A stretch of 64,000 nucleotides of DNA from an uncultured Kiritimatiellota bacterium (GCA_934635225.1 CAKTYZ010000001.1:153608-217607), one strand, 5' to 3'. Counted from the first letter of the stretch, positions 9,185 through 18,104 are shown. A program made the numbers and translations. Notes: a model not told the origin generated them from the sequence alone.

Positions 9185-12100
9185 GAAGTTTCTCCGACAT
9201 CTTCATCAGCCGCCCGAAACTGGCGTGGGCGACCATGCTTCTCCTCACGCTCTGCGGGGCGATTTGCCTTTTTCGAATCCCGATTTCGGAGTACCCGCAG
9301 ATCGTGCCCGTCACGATTACGGTCTCCTGCACCTACACGGGCGCGAGTGCGACGGACCTCGATGCGTCCGTCGGGCAGATCCTTGAGGACGAGATCAACG
9401 GCGTCGAAGACATCTGGTACTACAAGTCGTCCAAGTCGTCGAAAGGGCTTTACAACTGCTACTGCACGTTCCGGCCGGGAACGCAGTCGAACGTTGCGCT
9501 CATGAACGTGCAGAACGCCGTCAAGCGTGCAGAAACGAAACTGCCGACGGAAGTGACGCAGAACGGCATTTCCGTCAGGAAGTCGCCCGAAGACCGCATG
9601 GTCATGTACTGTTTCGTCACGGACGGGCGGGAGATGGACATCATGGAGCTCTCGAACTATGTCGAGAAGCAGGTCGCGGACGCCATTTCCCGCGTCGCGG
9701 GCGTGGGGCAGGTCCAGACCTCGGGGCGGACCTATGCCATGCGCATCTGGCTCGATCCCGTCCGCCTTTCGGGGCTGGACATCTCCATTGACGAAATCAA
9801 GAACGCCATTCTGGCGCAGAACGTCCAGGCGGCGGCGGGCACGGTCGGCGGCGAGTATGCGAACCGCTACATCACCTTCAAGCTGAACGTGAAGGGGCGT
9901 CTCAAGACGAAGGAGGAGTTTGAGAACATCATCATCCGCTCGAACCCGAAGACGGGTGCGCAGGTGCTTGTCAAGGATGTTGCCCGCGTCGAGCTCGGGT
10001 GCAAGGGCTACACGATCCGCAGCCGGTTCAACGACCAGCCGACGGTCTATTTCGAGGCCTACAAGTCGCCTGACGCGAACTCGGTCGAAACCGCCGCGCG
10101 CGTCAAGAAGGAGGTTGACAAGTGGATCGCGCGTCTGCCGAAGGGCGTCGAGGCCGTGCTGGTGGACGACTCGACGGCGTTCACGCTCGTCTTTCTGAAG
10201 GAAACGTTCAAGACGCTCGTGATCGCGCTCATCCTGGTCGTGGCGATCACCTATCTCTTCTTGCAGGACGTGCGCGCGACGTTCGTGCCGGCAATTGCGA
10301 TCCCGATTTCGCTTCTGGCGACGTTCGCCGTCCTCTATCCGCTCGGTTACACGCTGAACGTACTGACGATGTTCGGTCTCATCCTCGTGATCGGCTCGCT
10401 TGTCGATGATGCGATTGTCGTGGTCGAGAACTGCCAGTCGCTCATGTCGCGCGAGGGCCTTTCGGCGAAGGAGGCCGCGAAGAAGTCGATGAGACAGATA
10501 ACCGGCGCGATCCTCGCGACGACGCTCGTCACGCTTGCGTGCTACCTGCCGCTGGTCTTCTATTCGGGCATGGTCGGCATGATGTACGTGCAGTTTGCCG
10601 TGACGATGTGCGTCGCGCTTTGCTTCTCGACGGTTGTCGCGCTCGTCCTCTCGCCTGTCCTTTGCGCCTACCTTCTCAAGCCGCCGCGCGAGAGGCCCGC
10701 GCGGGTCTTTGCGCCGTTCAACTGGACGCTGGAGAAGTCGCGACGCGGTTATTTGCGCTTCGTCCTTTTCTTCATCCGGCATGCGCTCGTCACGTTGCTG
10801 CTGTTTGTGGCGTTTGCCGTTGCCCTCTACTTTGTCGCGGGAAAGGTCCCGACGGCGTTCCTGCCGAAGGAGGATCGAGGCTACATCTCGCTGGACGGGC
10901 GTCTCAGCGAGGGACAGTCCCTTGAGCGAACGATTGCCGTCTCGGATGCGATCTACGAGCGGATCCGGGCGATTCCGGGCGTAATCTCCTGCACGCAGCG
11001 CTGCGGCTCGAACAGCATGTGGGGGTCGGGCGAGAACCTCTTCAATGTCTTCACGCGTCTGGAGCATTGGGATGTTCGCAAGACACCGGAGAAGTCGATC
11101 GAGACGGTGATGGACCGCATCCGCGACGTCATGGACGATTTCCCTCAGGTTGATTACATCCTCACGCAGCCGGCGGCGATCAAGGGCCTTGGCGGGAGCG
11201 CTGGCGTGGGATTCAACTTCTGTTCCATCGAAGGATGTGAACCGGAGGAACTGCTGGAGGCGGCGGACAGTTTCGTGCAAGCGCTCTCGACGAACGCACT
11301 CGTCAAGGCGGCCAAGCACGGCTTCACCTGCTCGACGCCTCAGCTGGAGCTTCGGCTTGACCGCCAGAAGGTCGATATGCTGGGCTTGACGCCGAAAAAG
11401 GTCTTCGCGACGTTGCAGAACAAGCTGGCGTCCTATTACGTCAACGACTTCAACATCAAGGGCGGCGTTTATCAGGTCAAGCTCCAGAACGATCCGGACT
11501 TCCGGGCGGGAATCGCCGACATCGAGTCAATCCACATTCCGACGGCCGGGGGCGCGACAGTCCCGTTGGCGTCGCTTGGCACGCTTGCGTACATTGGCGG
11601 CACGCGCGAGACGATGAGCTACAACAAGATGCTGGCGGCGTGGTGCGACGCTACTCCGATGCCGGGCGTTTCCTCTTCGGAGCTGATGCGCCTCATCGAA
11701 ACGTTGCCGAAACCGAAGGGCTTTGACATCGAGTGGGGGCCTGTGCAGTCTCAGGAAAAGGAGAACGAAGGCCGGCTCTACGAGTTGATGGCGTTTGCGC
11801 TCGTGTTCGCGTATCTTTTCCTTGTCGCGCAGTACGAAAGCTGGACGATTCCCATCTCCGTGATGCTCTCCGTCCTCTTTGCGCTTGTTGGCGCGTTCAT
11901 CGGCCTCTGGGTGACGAAGACGGACCTCTCGGTCTATGCGCAGCTTGGTTGCGTCATGCTGATTGGGCTTGCGGCAAAGAACGCGATCCTGATGGTCGAG
12001 TTCTCGAAGCAGGAGCGTGCGCGGGGGCTTTCAATCCTCACGTCGGCTTATAACGGCGCGAATCTTCGCTTCCGCGCGGTGCAGATGACGGCCTGGAGCT

Positions 12101-12288
12101 TTATCATCGGGGTTCTTCCGCTCGCATTTGCCTCGGGGGCAGGCGCGGGCGCGATGCAGGCGATTGGCATTTGCACGATGTCGGGGATGTTGACCGCGAC
12201 ATTCGTCGGCATTGTCTTCGTCCCAGCGCTCTACGCCGTCTTCCAGCGCCTTCGCGAACGCTTCAGCCCGCCAAAGCGCGTGCCTTGA
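9181..12288 (+). CDS. RND multidrug efflux pump, HAE1/AcrB type
   Basis: 1035 residues, full length for AcrB-like proteins. It starts RSFSDIFISRPKLAWATM, the usual first helix. The proton-relay pair in TM4 is present as VDDAIVVVEN with Asp409 and Asp410, matching AcrB Asp407/408. Porter and docking domains occur in the usual two-fold repeat, with further helices near residues 335-500 and 870-1020. It exports hydrophobic compounds using the proton gradient; the substrate range is unknown. A tRNA gene follows on the opposite strand. Confidence 0.95.
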   Translation: MRSFSDIFISRPKLAWATMLLLTLCGAICLFRIPISEYPQIVPVTITVSCTYTGASATDLDASVGQILEDEINGVEDIWYYKSSKSSKGLYNCYCTFRPGTQSNVALMNVQNAVKRAETKLPTEVTQNGISVRKSPEDRMVMYCFVTDGREMDIMELSNYVEKQVADAISRVAGVGQVQTSGRTYAMRIWLDPVRLSGLDISIDEIKNAILAQNVQAAAGTVGGEYANRYITFKLNVKGRLKTKEEFENIIIRSNPKTGAQVLVKDVARVELGCKGYTIRSRFNDQPTVYFEAYKSPDANSVETAARVKKEVDKWIARLPKGVEAVLVDDSTAFTLVFLKETFKTLVIALILVVAITYLFLQDVRATFVPAIAIPISLLATFAVLYPLGYTLNVLTMFGLILVIGSLVDDAIVVVENCQSLMSREGLSAKEAAKKSMRQITGAILATTLVTLACYLPLVFYSGMVGMMYVQFAVTMCVALCFSTVVALVLSPVLCAYLLKPPRERPARVFAPFNWTLEKSRRGYLRFVLFFIRHALVTLLLFVAFAVALYFVAGKVPTAFLPKEDRGYISLDGRLSEGQSLERTIAVSDAIYERIRAIPGVISCTQRCGSNSMWGSGENLFNVFTRLEHWDVRKTPEKSIETVMDRIRDVMDDFPQVDYILTQPAAIKGLGGSAGVGFNFCSIEGCEPEELLEAADSFVQALSTNALVKAAKHGFTCSTPQLELRLDRQKVDMLGLTPKKVFATLQNKLASYYVNDFNIKGGVYQVKLQNDPDFRAGIADIESIHIPTAGGATVPLASLGTLAYIGGTRETMSYNKMLAAWCDATPMPGVSSSELMRLIETLPKPKGFDIEWGPVQSQEKENEGRLYELMAFALVFAYLFLVAQYESWTIPISVMLSVLFALVGAFIGLWVTKTDLSVYAQLGCVMLIGLAAKNAILMVEFSKQERARGLSILTSAYNGANLRFRAVQMTAWSFIIGVLPLAFASGAGAGAMQAIGICTMSGMLTATFVGIVFVPALYAVFQRLRERFSPPKRVP

Positions 12289-12294
12289 CGGGAT

Positions 12295-12371
12295 TGGTGG
12301 ACCCTGCGGGACTTGAACCCACGACCAAGAGATTATGAGTCTCCCGCTCTGACCGACTGAGCTAAGGGTCC
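12295..12371 (-). tRNA. tRNA with anticodon CAU, most likely tRNA-Ile2
   Basis: Read on the minus strand this is a 77-base cloverleaf. The acceptor GGACCCT pairs with AGGGTCC, the D arm is AGCTCAGTCGGTCAGAGC, the anticodon loop is CTCATAA, and the T arm is GTGGGTTCAAGTCCCGC. CCA is encoded. The anticodon-stem and variable-loop text GACTCATAATCTCTTGGTC resembles bacterial tRNA-Ile2, whose C34 is converted to lysidine by TilS, more than elongator tRNA-Met. It is not an initiator tRNA, because the first acceptor pair is matched. Confidence 0.9.
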
Positions 12372-12386
12372 TTGGACGATAGGTGA

Positions 12387-12416
12387 ATTGTATCAAATCT
12401 GACCCGCCCTCCGCAA
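12387..12416 (-). promoter_or_regulatory. Promoter of the tRNA gene (minus strand)
   Basis: On the minus strand: TTGCGG (12411-12416), an 18-bp spacer, and TGA-TACAAT with the hexamer at 12387-12392. It sits 15 bases before the tRNA 5' end. It is back-to-back with the rpsB promoter. Confidence 0.65.
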
Positions 12417-12453
12417 GGGGGCGGAACGCTCTTGCGCAGGGGGGCCTTTTTTT
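12406..12453. promoter_or_regulatory. Inverted repeat formed by two divergent -35 boxes
   Basis: CGCAAG (12412-12417) and CTTGCG (12431-12436) are the -35 regions of the diverging tRNA and rpsB promoters. Together with GCCCTC/GGGGGC outside them they could fold as a hairpin followed by seven T (12447-12453). It may also act as a terminator for the pump operon, but the symmetry is explained by the promoters. Confidence 0.45.
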
Positions 12454-12461
12454 GGTATACT
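12432..12461 (+). promoter_or_regulatory. Promoter of rpsB-tsf
   Basis: TTGCGC (12432-12437), an 18-bp spacer, and TGG-TATACT (hexamer 12456-12461) followed by ACGCGCC. It leaves a leader of about 105 bases before the rpsB ATG, room for the autogenous control known for S2 leaders. No specific fold was assigned. Confidence 0.7.
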
Positions 12462-12572
12462 ACGCGCCAATTCGTCCATGGTGGGCGGGTTGAAGCGAAT
12501 GAACCGAGGTCTTCCATCCCACGGTCAAAGCGGATTGAACACTCACAATCAAGTTCGAAAGGAAATAAAAAA

Positions 12573-13610
12573 ATGGATATGCCAACCTCCGCCCTTACGG
12601 GCATCACCCTCAAAGACATGTTTGACGCGGGCCTCCACTTCGGTCACCAGACGAAGAGGTGGAATCCGAGGATGAAAGGCTACATCTTCGACAAGCGCAA
12701 CGGCATCCACATCATCGATCTCCAGCAGTCCGTCGAGCTTCTTGACGAGGCAGCCCAATTCGTGAAGGAAGTCATCCTCTCCGGCAAGAAGCTCTTGTTC
12801 GTCGCGACGAAGAAACAGGTCTCCGAGCTGGTCAAGGAGGCCGCGTCCGGTGTCGATCAGTTCTACGTGACCGAGCGTTGGCTTGGCGGCACGCTCACGA
12901 ACGCGAAGACCCTCCGTTCGAGCGTCAAGCGCATGCGCCAACTTCAGGCTACCGCGAAGGCGAACGGCGGTCAGCTCTCCGAGCACAAGCAGGAGAACTC
13001 GATGCTTCGCCGCGAGCTTGCGAAACTCGAGACGAACCTGACGGGCGTCGCCGACATGGCAGAGCAGCCTGGTGCCGTCGTCATCGTGGATTGCGTGAAG
13101 GAAGCAAACGCCGTCAAGGAAGCCGTCCGTCTCCACATCCCGATTGTCGCGATTGTCGACACGAATGCGGACCCGGAACCGATCGACTATGTGATTCCGG
13201 GCAACGATGACTCCGTCCGTGGCGTCGAGCTCATCCTTGGCGGTCTCACGAAGGTCATCAAGGACGCGAATGCCGAATACAGCGCGAAAGCGGCCGAGGC
13301 GAGCGCGAAGCGCGAGGCCGAGCGCACGGCCCGAGAGGCATCCGAGCGTGCGGCACGTGCCGAGCGCAAGGCGAAGATCGCGACGGCGAAACCTGGCGCG
13401 AAGCGGCCGTCGATGGGCGCGAAGAAGGGCGTTGTCGCGGCGAACGTGAAGGCCGCTGCGCGTGCCGCGAAGGAAGCCGCCGAAATCAAGGCGAAGGCCG
13501 ATCTCGCCGCGAAGCGTCAGGCCAAGGTCGTCGAAGCCCAGGCCGCCGTTGACGCCGCTGCGGCACCCGCCGCCGAAGCCCCGGTCGCCGAAGTTCCGGC
13601 TCAAGCCTGA
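12573..13610 (+). CDS. rpsB: Ribosomal protein S2 with a long Ala/Lys-rich tail
   Basis: 345 residues. The S2 core begins TLKDMFDAGLHFGHQTKRWNP and contains KKLLFVATKKQVSELV, ERWLGGTLTN and PIVAIVDTNADPEPIDYVIPGNDD, ending near residue 235. About 110 further residues are almost entirely Ala, Lys, Glu and Arg, predicted as charged helix. Typical S2 is about 240 residues. The start is set by AAAGGA at 12558-12563 before ATG 12573; the frame runs open further upstream, but that stretch contains the promoter. tsf follows, the usual order. Confidence 0.97.
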   Translation: MDMPTSALTGITLKDMFDAGLHFGHQTKRWNPRMKGYIFDKRNGIHIIDLQQSVELLDEAAQFVKEVILSGKKLLFVATKKQVSELVKEAASGVDQFYVTERWLGGTLTNAKTLRSSVKRMRQLQATAKANGGQLSEHKQENSMLRRELAKLETNLTGVADMAEQPGAVVIVDCVKEANAVKEAVRLHIPIVAIVDTNADPEPIDYVIPGNDDSVRGVELILGGLTKVIKDANAEYSAKAAEASAKREAERTAREASERAARAERKAKIATAKPGAKRPSMGAKKGVVAANVKAAARAAKEAAEIKAKADLAAKRQAKVVEAQAAVDAAAAPAAEAPVAEVPAQA

Positions 13611-13656
13611 TCGCATCGGACCTTCCAAACCTCTAAACCTACAGATTTTTTAGACT

Positions 13657-14490
13657 ATGAACATCACGATTGACATGATCAAGCAGCTCCGTGAAGCCAC
13701 TGCGGCTGGCATGGGCGCGTGCAAGGAAGCGCTTAAGGCGACCGACGGCAATATGGATGAGGCGGTCAAGTATCTTCGCGAGAAGGGTCTTGCCGTTGCC
13801 GCCAAGCGCGTCGATAAGGAGTCGAAGCAGGGCATTGTCGCTCTCGCGGTCGCGTCGGACAAGAAGTCCATGGCGCTTGCGGAAGTGAACTGCGAGACGG
13901 ACTTCGTCGCGAAGACCGAGGCGTTCGTCAAGTTCGTCGACGAGGCGGCCAAGGTCGCGCTTGACGGCAAGGACATCGAGGCGACACTGAGCGACGACTA
14001 CAAGATGCTCCTTACCAAGACGGGAGAGAACGTGAAGATTCGTCGCAGCGAGCGTTTCGAACTCACGGGCGCGGGTTGCGTCTCGGGTTACATCCACATG
14101 GGCGGCAAGATCGGTGTTTTGGTCGAACTTGGCTGCGACAAGCCGTGCGAGGCGCTTGACACGGCGGCTCACATGGTGTGTCTGCACATCGCGGCGAACG
14201 CGCCGAAGTACATGAAGCCTGAGGATGTTCTGCAGGCCGAGATCGACGCGGAGCTTGAGATCAAGCTCAACGCGCTCAAGGAGCAGAAGGGGAAGCTTCC
14301 GCCGGAACAAGCGCTCGTCGGCATCAAGAAGGGCATGGCCGCGAAGTTTTGCAGTCAGATCTGCCTTCTGAAGCAAGACTATGTTGCGGACGGCGAAATC
14401 ACGGTCGAGAAGTACCTCGACAACGTGGCGAAGGAAGTCGGTGCGCCGGTCACGGTGAAGCGCTTCTGCCGTATGCAGCTTGGCGCTTGA
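13657..14490 (+). CDS. tsf: Translation elongation factor Ts
   Basis: 277 residues, normal length. The UBA-like N-terminus (LREATAAGMGACKEALKATDG) is followed by the conserved NCETDFVAKTEAF near residue 75 that contacts EF-Tu. It recycles EF-Tu-GDP. It lies 46 bases after rpsB and no Shine-Dalgarno sequence is visible before its ATG, so it may depend on coupling or an unstructured A/T-rich leader. An 11-bp GC hairpin follows. Confidence 0.97.
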   Translation: MNITIDMIKQLREATAAGMGACKEALKATDGNMDEAVKYLREKGLAVAAKRVDKESKQGIVALAVASDKKSMALAEVNCETDFVAKTEAFVKFVDEAAKVALDGKDIEATLSDDYKMLLTKTGENVKIRRSERFELTGAGCVSGYIHMGGKIGVLVELGCDKPCEALDTAAHMVCLHIAANAPKYMKPEDVLQAEIDAELEIKLNALKEQKGKLPPEQALVGIKKGMAAKFCSQICLLKQDYVADGEITVEKYLDNVAKEVGAPVTVKRFCRMQLGA

Positions 14491-14531
14491 CGGATGCTTC
14501 TGCGGCGGATTGCCGCGATATGCTGAAAACT

Positions 14532-14560
14532 AGGGGCGCGGCGGATTCTGCCGCGCCCCT
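14532..14560 (+). terminator. Perfect 11-bp hairpin ending the rpsB-tsf operon
   Basis: AGGGGCGCGGC and its exact complement enclose a 7-base loop. Only two T follow. The last stem base is the first T of the TTGACG -35 box of the next promoter, so terminator and promoter share a base. Confidence 0.65.
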
Positions 14561-14589
14561 TGACGCGTCCGTGCATGGGTTTGTATAAT
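14560..14589 (+). promoter_or_regulatory. Promoter for a leaderless tolC-like transcript
   Basis: TTGACG (14560-14565), an 18-bp spacer, and TATAAT (14584-14589). The ATG at 14598 starts 8 bases after the hexamer, so the mRNA should have almost no leader. Confidence 0.75.
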
Positions 14590-14597
14590 ACGTTCCT

Positions 14598-16031
14598 ATG
14601 AAAATGGCGAAAGGGAGAAAGTTCTTGGCTGCGGCGCTTTTGGCGCTGGTCGGCTGTTCGACCTTGTTTGACGCGCGCGAGACCCAGAGGAAGCTTGCGT
14701 CGAAGGGGGACGATGCCGAAGTCCGAAAAGGCATGACGCTGGTTGATTTCCGCGGCCAGTCGCTCGCGGGCCTTGTGGACTTTGCGTTGACGAATCGACC
14801 CTCTGTCGTCTCGAAGACTCTTGCGGTGCGCGATGCGCGTCTGGCGCTCAAGGCCGTGGCGGCCGACGCGCCGGTTCTGAGCGAAACCCCGTGGACGGCC
14901 CCGAAGCTGTCGCTTTCGGGTGGCCATAGTGAATCAAGTGACGCCGTCCATTTTCGTGACGGGGACTGGAGCATGAGAGGAGATCCTTCGGCGGCTTTGT
15001 CGCTGGACCTTCTCATCTATGATTTCGGGCGCTCTGCGGCGAAAGCAAGGGCGCAGGCCGAGCGGGTTGTGTCCTCCGAGCTCGCCTTGTCCGATGAAGG
15101 CTACACGGTTTTTCGTGAGGTGGCTGACGCGTTCTTCGGCTTCTACGAGAAGCGCGCGTTGCTGGAGGTCGCCCAGACGAACGCCCAACAGTATGCGGAG
15201 CATTTGATGCGTGCGGAGGAGAAGCGTCAGGCTGGCGAGGCGAACCGGCTGGACGTCTTGAAGGCGCGGTTGGACCTCGCGAAGGCGCGGCAGTCCGTTG
15301 TCGCCGCGTCGAATCTTGTGGACACGATGGGCGCGACACTGCTGCAGTCATTGGGCGTGGACGTGTCGCGCGGCACGTGGCAGACGGCCTTTGACCCGTC
15401 TGCCGTTGCGTTTGATTCGGTACGTCGCGGCTTTGCCGAGACGGAAGAGGACATTGGTTCGGCGTTTGCGTTTGCGCGCACGAACGCCCCGGCCTTGCGT
15501 GTGGCGCGAGCGAAGCTTCGTGCCGCTTCTCATGACGTCGATTATGCGATTGCCGACTTGATGCCCTCTCTTTCCCTGTCCGCTTCTCTCAGCTGGACCG
15601 ATCCTCTTTGGGTCTTCCGCTGGGGGCTTTCGGCGTCGCAGAGCCTCTTTCAGGGCTTTCGCAAGACGACGGCTGTGGATCGGGCGGTCGTTGCGCTCGA
15701 AAGTGCCGCCGCGAACGTGGACAGCGCCGAGCAGAAGCTGTCGGTCGATTTGGAGTCGGCTCTCGCGAACCGCGACAATTCGCGCGAAGCTCTCGCGAGC
15801 GCAAGTGCGTCTGTGCGGAGCGCAGCGGAGAATCTGGAGACCGTACGCGAACAGTTTGCCGTCGGTTCAGCGAGCCGCGTCGAGCTGTCGGAGGCGATTG
15901 CGGCCGATTCGCAGGCGCGCGGCGACTGCATTACGGCGTTTTACGATGGCCAACGGGCCGAAGCGGCGCTTTTTGCGTTGACGGGACGCGTGCCGAAGTT
16001 CCGCGAGGAGGTTGTCCGTGAAAAGAAATGA
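14598..16031 (+). CDS. TolC-family outer-membrane efflux lipoprotein
   Basis: 477 residues with a lipobox (LLALVGC, Cys20), as in OprM/NodT-type channels. Two outer-membrane-efflux repeats follow, with long heptad-rich helices (residues ~165-245 and ~335-420) and the typical YDFGRSAAKARAQAER entry to the first hairpin. It would form the trimeric outer-membrane exit duct for the adaptor encoded next and perhaps for the RND pump at 9181-12288, which has no channel gene of its own. Leaderless by promoter position. Confidence 0.9.
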   Translation: MKMAKGRKFLAAALLALVGCSTLFDARETQRKLASKGDDAEVRKGMTLVDFRGQSLAGLVDFALTNRPSVVSKTLAVRDARLALKAVAADAPVLSETPWTAPKLSLSGGHSESSDAVHFRDGDWSMRGDPSAALSLDLLIYDFGRSAAKARAQAERVVSSELALSDEGYTVFREVADAFFGFYEKRALLEVAQTNAQQYAEHLMRAEEKRQAGEANRLDVLKARLDLAKARQSVVAASNLVDTMGATLLQSLGVDVSRGTWQTAFDPSAVAFDSVRRGFAETEEDIGSAFAFARTNAPALRVARAKLRAASHDVDYAIADLMPSLSLSASLSWTDPLWVFRWGLSASQSLFQGFRKTTAVDRAVVALESAAANVDSAEQKLSVDLESALANRDNSREALASASASVRSAAENLETVREQFAVGSASRVELSEAIAADSQARGDCITAFYDGQRAEAALFALTGRVPKFREEVVREKK

Positions 16032-16054
16032 AGTTGAAGAAAGGAGTGAACGCC

Positions 16055-17317
16055 ATGTCTATCCAGACGCGTCGTGATTCGTCCGCTTGCCTATTTGCCG
16101 TCTTGACGCTGTGGGTACTGTTCGCCGTTGGCTGCAGTCGGGAGGGTTCGGCGCTCGGAGGCCCGAAAGGGCCGAAATATCGATTCGCGCCGATTGTGCG
16201 GACGGACCTTGTGCGGACCGTCGAGGCGACGGGGACGATTCAACCGCGCAACACGCCGAGCGGCATTCCCGTCGGTGCACAGGTCAATGGAAAGGTTCTC
16301 AAGCTCTTTGTCGATTACAATTCGACCGTGACCAACGGACAGGTTGTCGCGCTCATCGACCCTCTTGTCTACGAAGCGACCTACCGCAATGCCGTCGGGC
16401 AGCTTCATGGGAACCAGGCGCGGGTGAAGCAATGCGAGGCGGTCTTGACTCTGACCGAGAAGACGCTTATGCGCAAGCAAGCCCTCTTCAAGAAGGGAAT
16501 GTGTTCGGAGGCGGATCTGGACGCGGCCGTCGAGGCTCGGGACAGTGCGGTTGCGTCTCTCGACAGCGCGAAGGCTTCTGTCGAGCAGTCGGAGGCCTCC
16601 GTCTCGAAGGCGAGGGCCGATCTGGACTACTGCACGATTCGTTCGCCCGTGAACGGCGTCGTCCTCGCGCGCAAGGTCGAGGAGGGCGAGACGGTCGTTT
16701 CCTCGATGAACGCCGTGCCCGTGCTGACGATTGCGGAGGACCTGAAGACGGTCTGGGTTGAGGCGACGGTGCCGGAGGCGGATGTTGGGAACATCAAGGT
16801 CGGGCAGTCCGTCTCCTTCACGGCGGATGCCTACCGCCGGAAGTTCACGGGGAGGGTGCGACAGATTCGCCTGGCCGCGACGACGACGAACAATGTCGTC
16901 ACCTATCCGATCATCATCGAGGCGGAGAATCCGGACGAAATGCTCTTTCCGGGAATGACGGCGACGCTGTCCATCGAGACGGCGTGCGCTGAGAATGCGG
17001 TCGTCGTCTCGGCGGCGGCGTTCCGTTTCCGCCCGAAGGAGGAGGATCGCGTGGCGGGCGAAGTGCCGCGCGGGCGCAAGATTTGGCTGGTGGGGGCGAA
17101 CGGAAAACTTGAGCCGCATGTGGTCAAGACGGGCGTTTCGGACGATTCGTTCACCGAATTGGCGGAAGGTGACGCGTTCGAGGGAAAGGAGGCTGTCGTC
17201 GGCTATCAGACGCCCTCGACCTTGGCCCTGCCGTCATCGGAACAGGCGAGCAATCCGTTCATGCCGAAAAGACCGAAGCATGGCACGTCCGGCACGGCTC
17301 CCGAGCCGAAGAAATGA
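16055..17317 (+). CDS. MacA/HlyD-type efflux adaptor lipoprotein
   Basis: 420 residues. An in-frame ATG at 16028 would overlap the tolC stop, but AAGGAG at 16041-16046 sits 8 bases before the ATG at 16055, which I prefer. It has a lipobox (WVLFAVGC, Cys27), lipoyl halves (PVGAQVNGKVLKLFVDYN and RSPVNGVVLARKVEEGE), an alpha hairpin between, and a C-terminal barrel domain. This resembles MacA more than AcrA, yet no MacB ABC gene is next to it. It may serve an exporter encoded elsewhere. Confidence 0.88.
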   Translation: MSIQTRRDSSACLFAVLTLWVLFAVGCSREGSALGGPKGPKYRFAPIVRTDLVRTVEATGTIQPRNTPSGIPVGAQVNGKVLKLFVDYNSTVTNGQVVALIDPLVYEATYRNAVGQLHGNQARVKQCEAVLTLTEKTLMRKQALFKKGMCSEADLDAAVEARDSAVASLDSAKASVEQSEASVSKARADLDYCTIRSPVNGVVLARKVEEGETVVSSMNAVPVLTIAEDLKTVWVEATVPEADVGNIKVGQSVSFTADAYRRKFTGRVRQIRLAATTTNNVVTYPIIIEAENPDEMLFPGMTATLSIETACAENAVVVSAAAFRFRPKEEDRVAGEVPRGRKIWLVGANGKLEPHVVKTGVSDDSFTELAEGDAFEGKEAVVGYQTPSTLALPSSEQASNPFMPKRPKHGTSGTAPEPKK

Positions 17318-17326
17318 ACGGTGCAC

Positions 17327-17356
17327 TTGACGCGCAATCCCCGTTTTTGGTATCAT
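17327..17356 (+). promoter_or_regulatory. Promoter of rpmI-rplT
   Basis: TTGACG (17327-17332), an 18-bp spacer, and TGG-TATCAT (17351-17356). The leader is about 65 bases. infC, often found ahead of these genes, is absent. Confidence 0.7.
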
Positions 17357-17426
17357 ATACATTAATTCCGTCTGGATCGGGCTCACTTCAGCTGCCCGAA
17401 CGGTAAGGATAGAAAGGAAAAACAAA

Positions 17427-17627
17427 ATGCCGAAGATGAAGACAAAGAAGTGCGCTGTCAAGCGCATGAAGCTCTCGAAGACCGGTAAGGTCCTTCGTTC
17501 GCAGGGCGGTCACGCCCACTTGAATAACGGTAAGAAGCGCAGCCGCAAGAACAACCTCTGTGGCCGTACTGCCGTTGAGTCCCCCAAAGTCACCAAGACC
17601 TACGCGCGTGCGCTTCAGGGTCGTTAA
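17427..17627 (+). CDS. rpmI: Ribosomal protein L35
   Basis: 66 residues, beginning MPKMKTKKCAVKRMKLSKTG, the family's normal basic N-terminus, with GHAHLNNGKKRSRK in the middle. AAAGGA lies about 10 bases upstream. It forms the usual pair with rplT 20 bases later. Confidence 0.96.
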   Translation: MPKMKTKKCAVKRMKLSKTGKVLRSQGGHAHLNNGKKRSRKNNLCGRTAVESPKVTKTYARALQGR

Positions 17628-17647
17628 TGTAAAGGAGTTGATTTACC

Positions 17648-17995
17648 ATGCGTGTTACGAATGCTCCCGCTTCCCGCGAACGCCGCCGTCGCCGCCTTGC
17701 GCTGGCGAAAGGCTTTTATGGCGCCCGTTCCAAACTCTTCCGCACGGCGACCGAAGCGGTTGATCGCGCGATGCGTCTCTCGACCGAGCACCGCAAGCTC
17801 AAGAAGCGCGATTTCCGTCAGCTTTGGATTGGCCGCGTCAACGCGGCGGTGCGTCAGGAAGGCATCAGCTACTCGAGGTTCATGGCGGGGCTGATCAAGG
17901 CTGGTGTGACGCTCAACCGCAAGATGCTCTCCGAAATCGCAATTCACGACTCGGCTGGCTTCAAGGCGATTGTCGAGATCGCGAAGAACGCCTAA
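17648..17995 (+). CDS. rplT: Ribosomal protein L20
   Basis: 115 residues, the standard length. Conserved text includes RRRRRLALAKGFYGARSKLFRTA, split as usual into a basic extension and globular part, then RDFRQLWIGRVNAAVRQ. It is required early in 50S assembly. AAAGGAG at 17631-17637 gives a strong ribosome site. In several bacteria L20 represses its own operon; no leader fold was confirmed here. Confidence 0.97.
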   Translation: MRVTNAPASRERRRRRLALAKGFYGARSKLFRTATEAVDRAMRLSTEHRKLKKRDFRQLWIGRVNAAVRQEGISYSRFMAGLIKAGVTLNRKMLSEIAIHDSAGFKAIVEIAKNA

Positions 17996-18021
17996 GCTGT
18001 TCGGTTGAACGAATGAAGCGT

Positions 18022-18060
18022 CGGTCGTCTTGTTTCGTGAGACGACCGCGTTTTTTTTTT
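18022..18060 (+). terminator. Strong intrinsic terminator after rplT
   Basis: A 9-bp stem (CGGTCGTCT / AGACGACCG), a 9-base loop, then CG and ten T (18051-18060). Confidence 0.93.
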
Positions 18061-18104
18061 ATCGCGTGTGCTGCGGCCTTTTCTCGGCGGATTTCAACTT
18101 TCCG

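Noticed and set aside
12295..12371. Elongator tRNA-Met
   Set aside because: Same anticodon, but the anticodon stem and variable loop look like tRNA-Ile2; not fully excluded.
12432..12572. N-terminal extension of S2 starting upstream of ATG 12573
   Set aside because: It overlaps the -35 and -10 boxes, has no similarity to S2, and a good AAAGGA precedes 12573.
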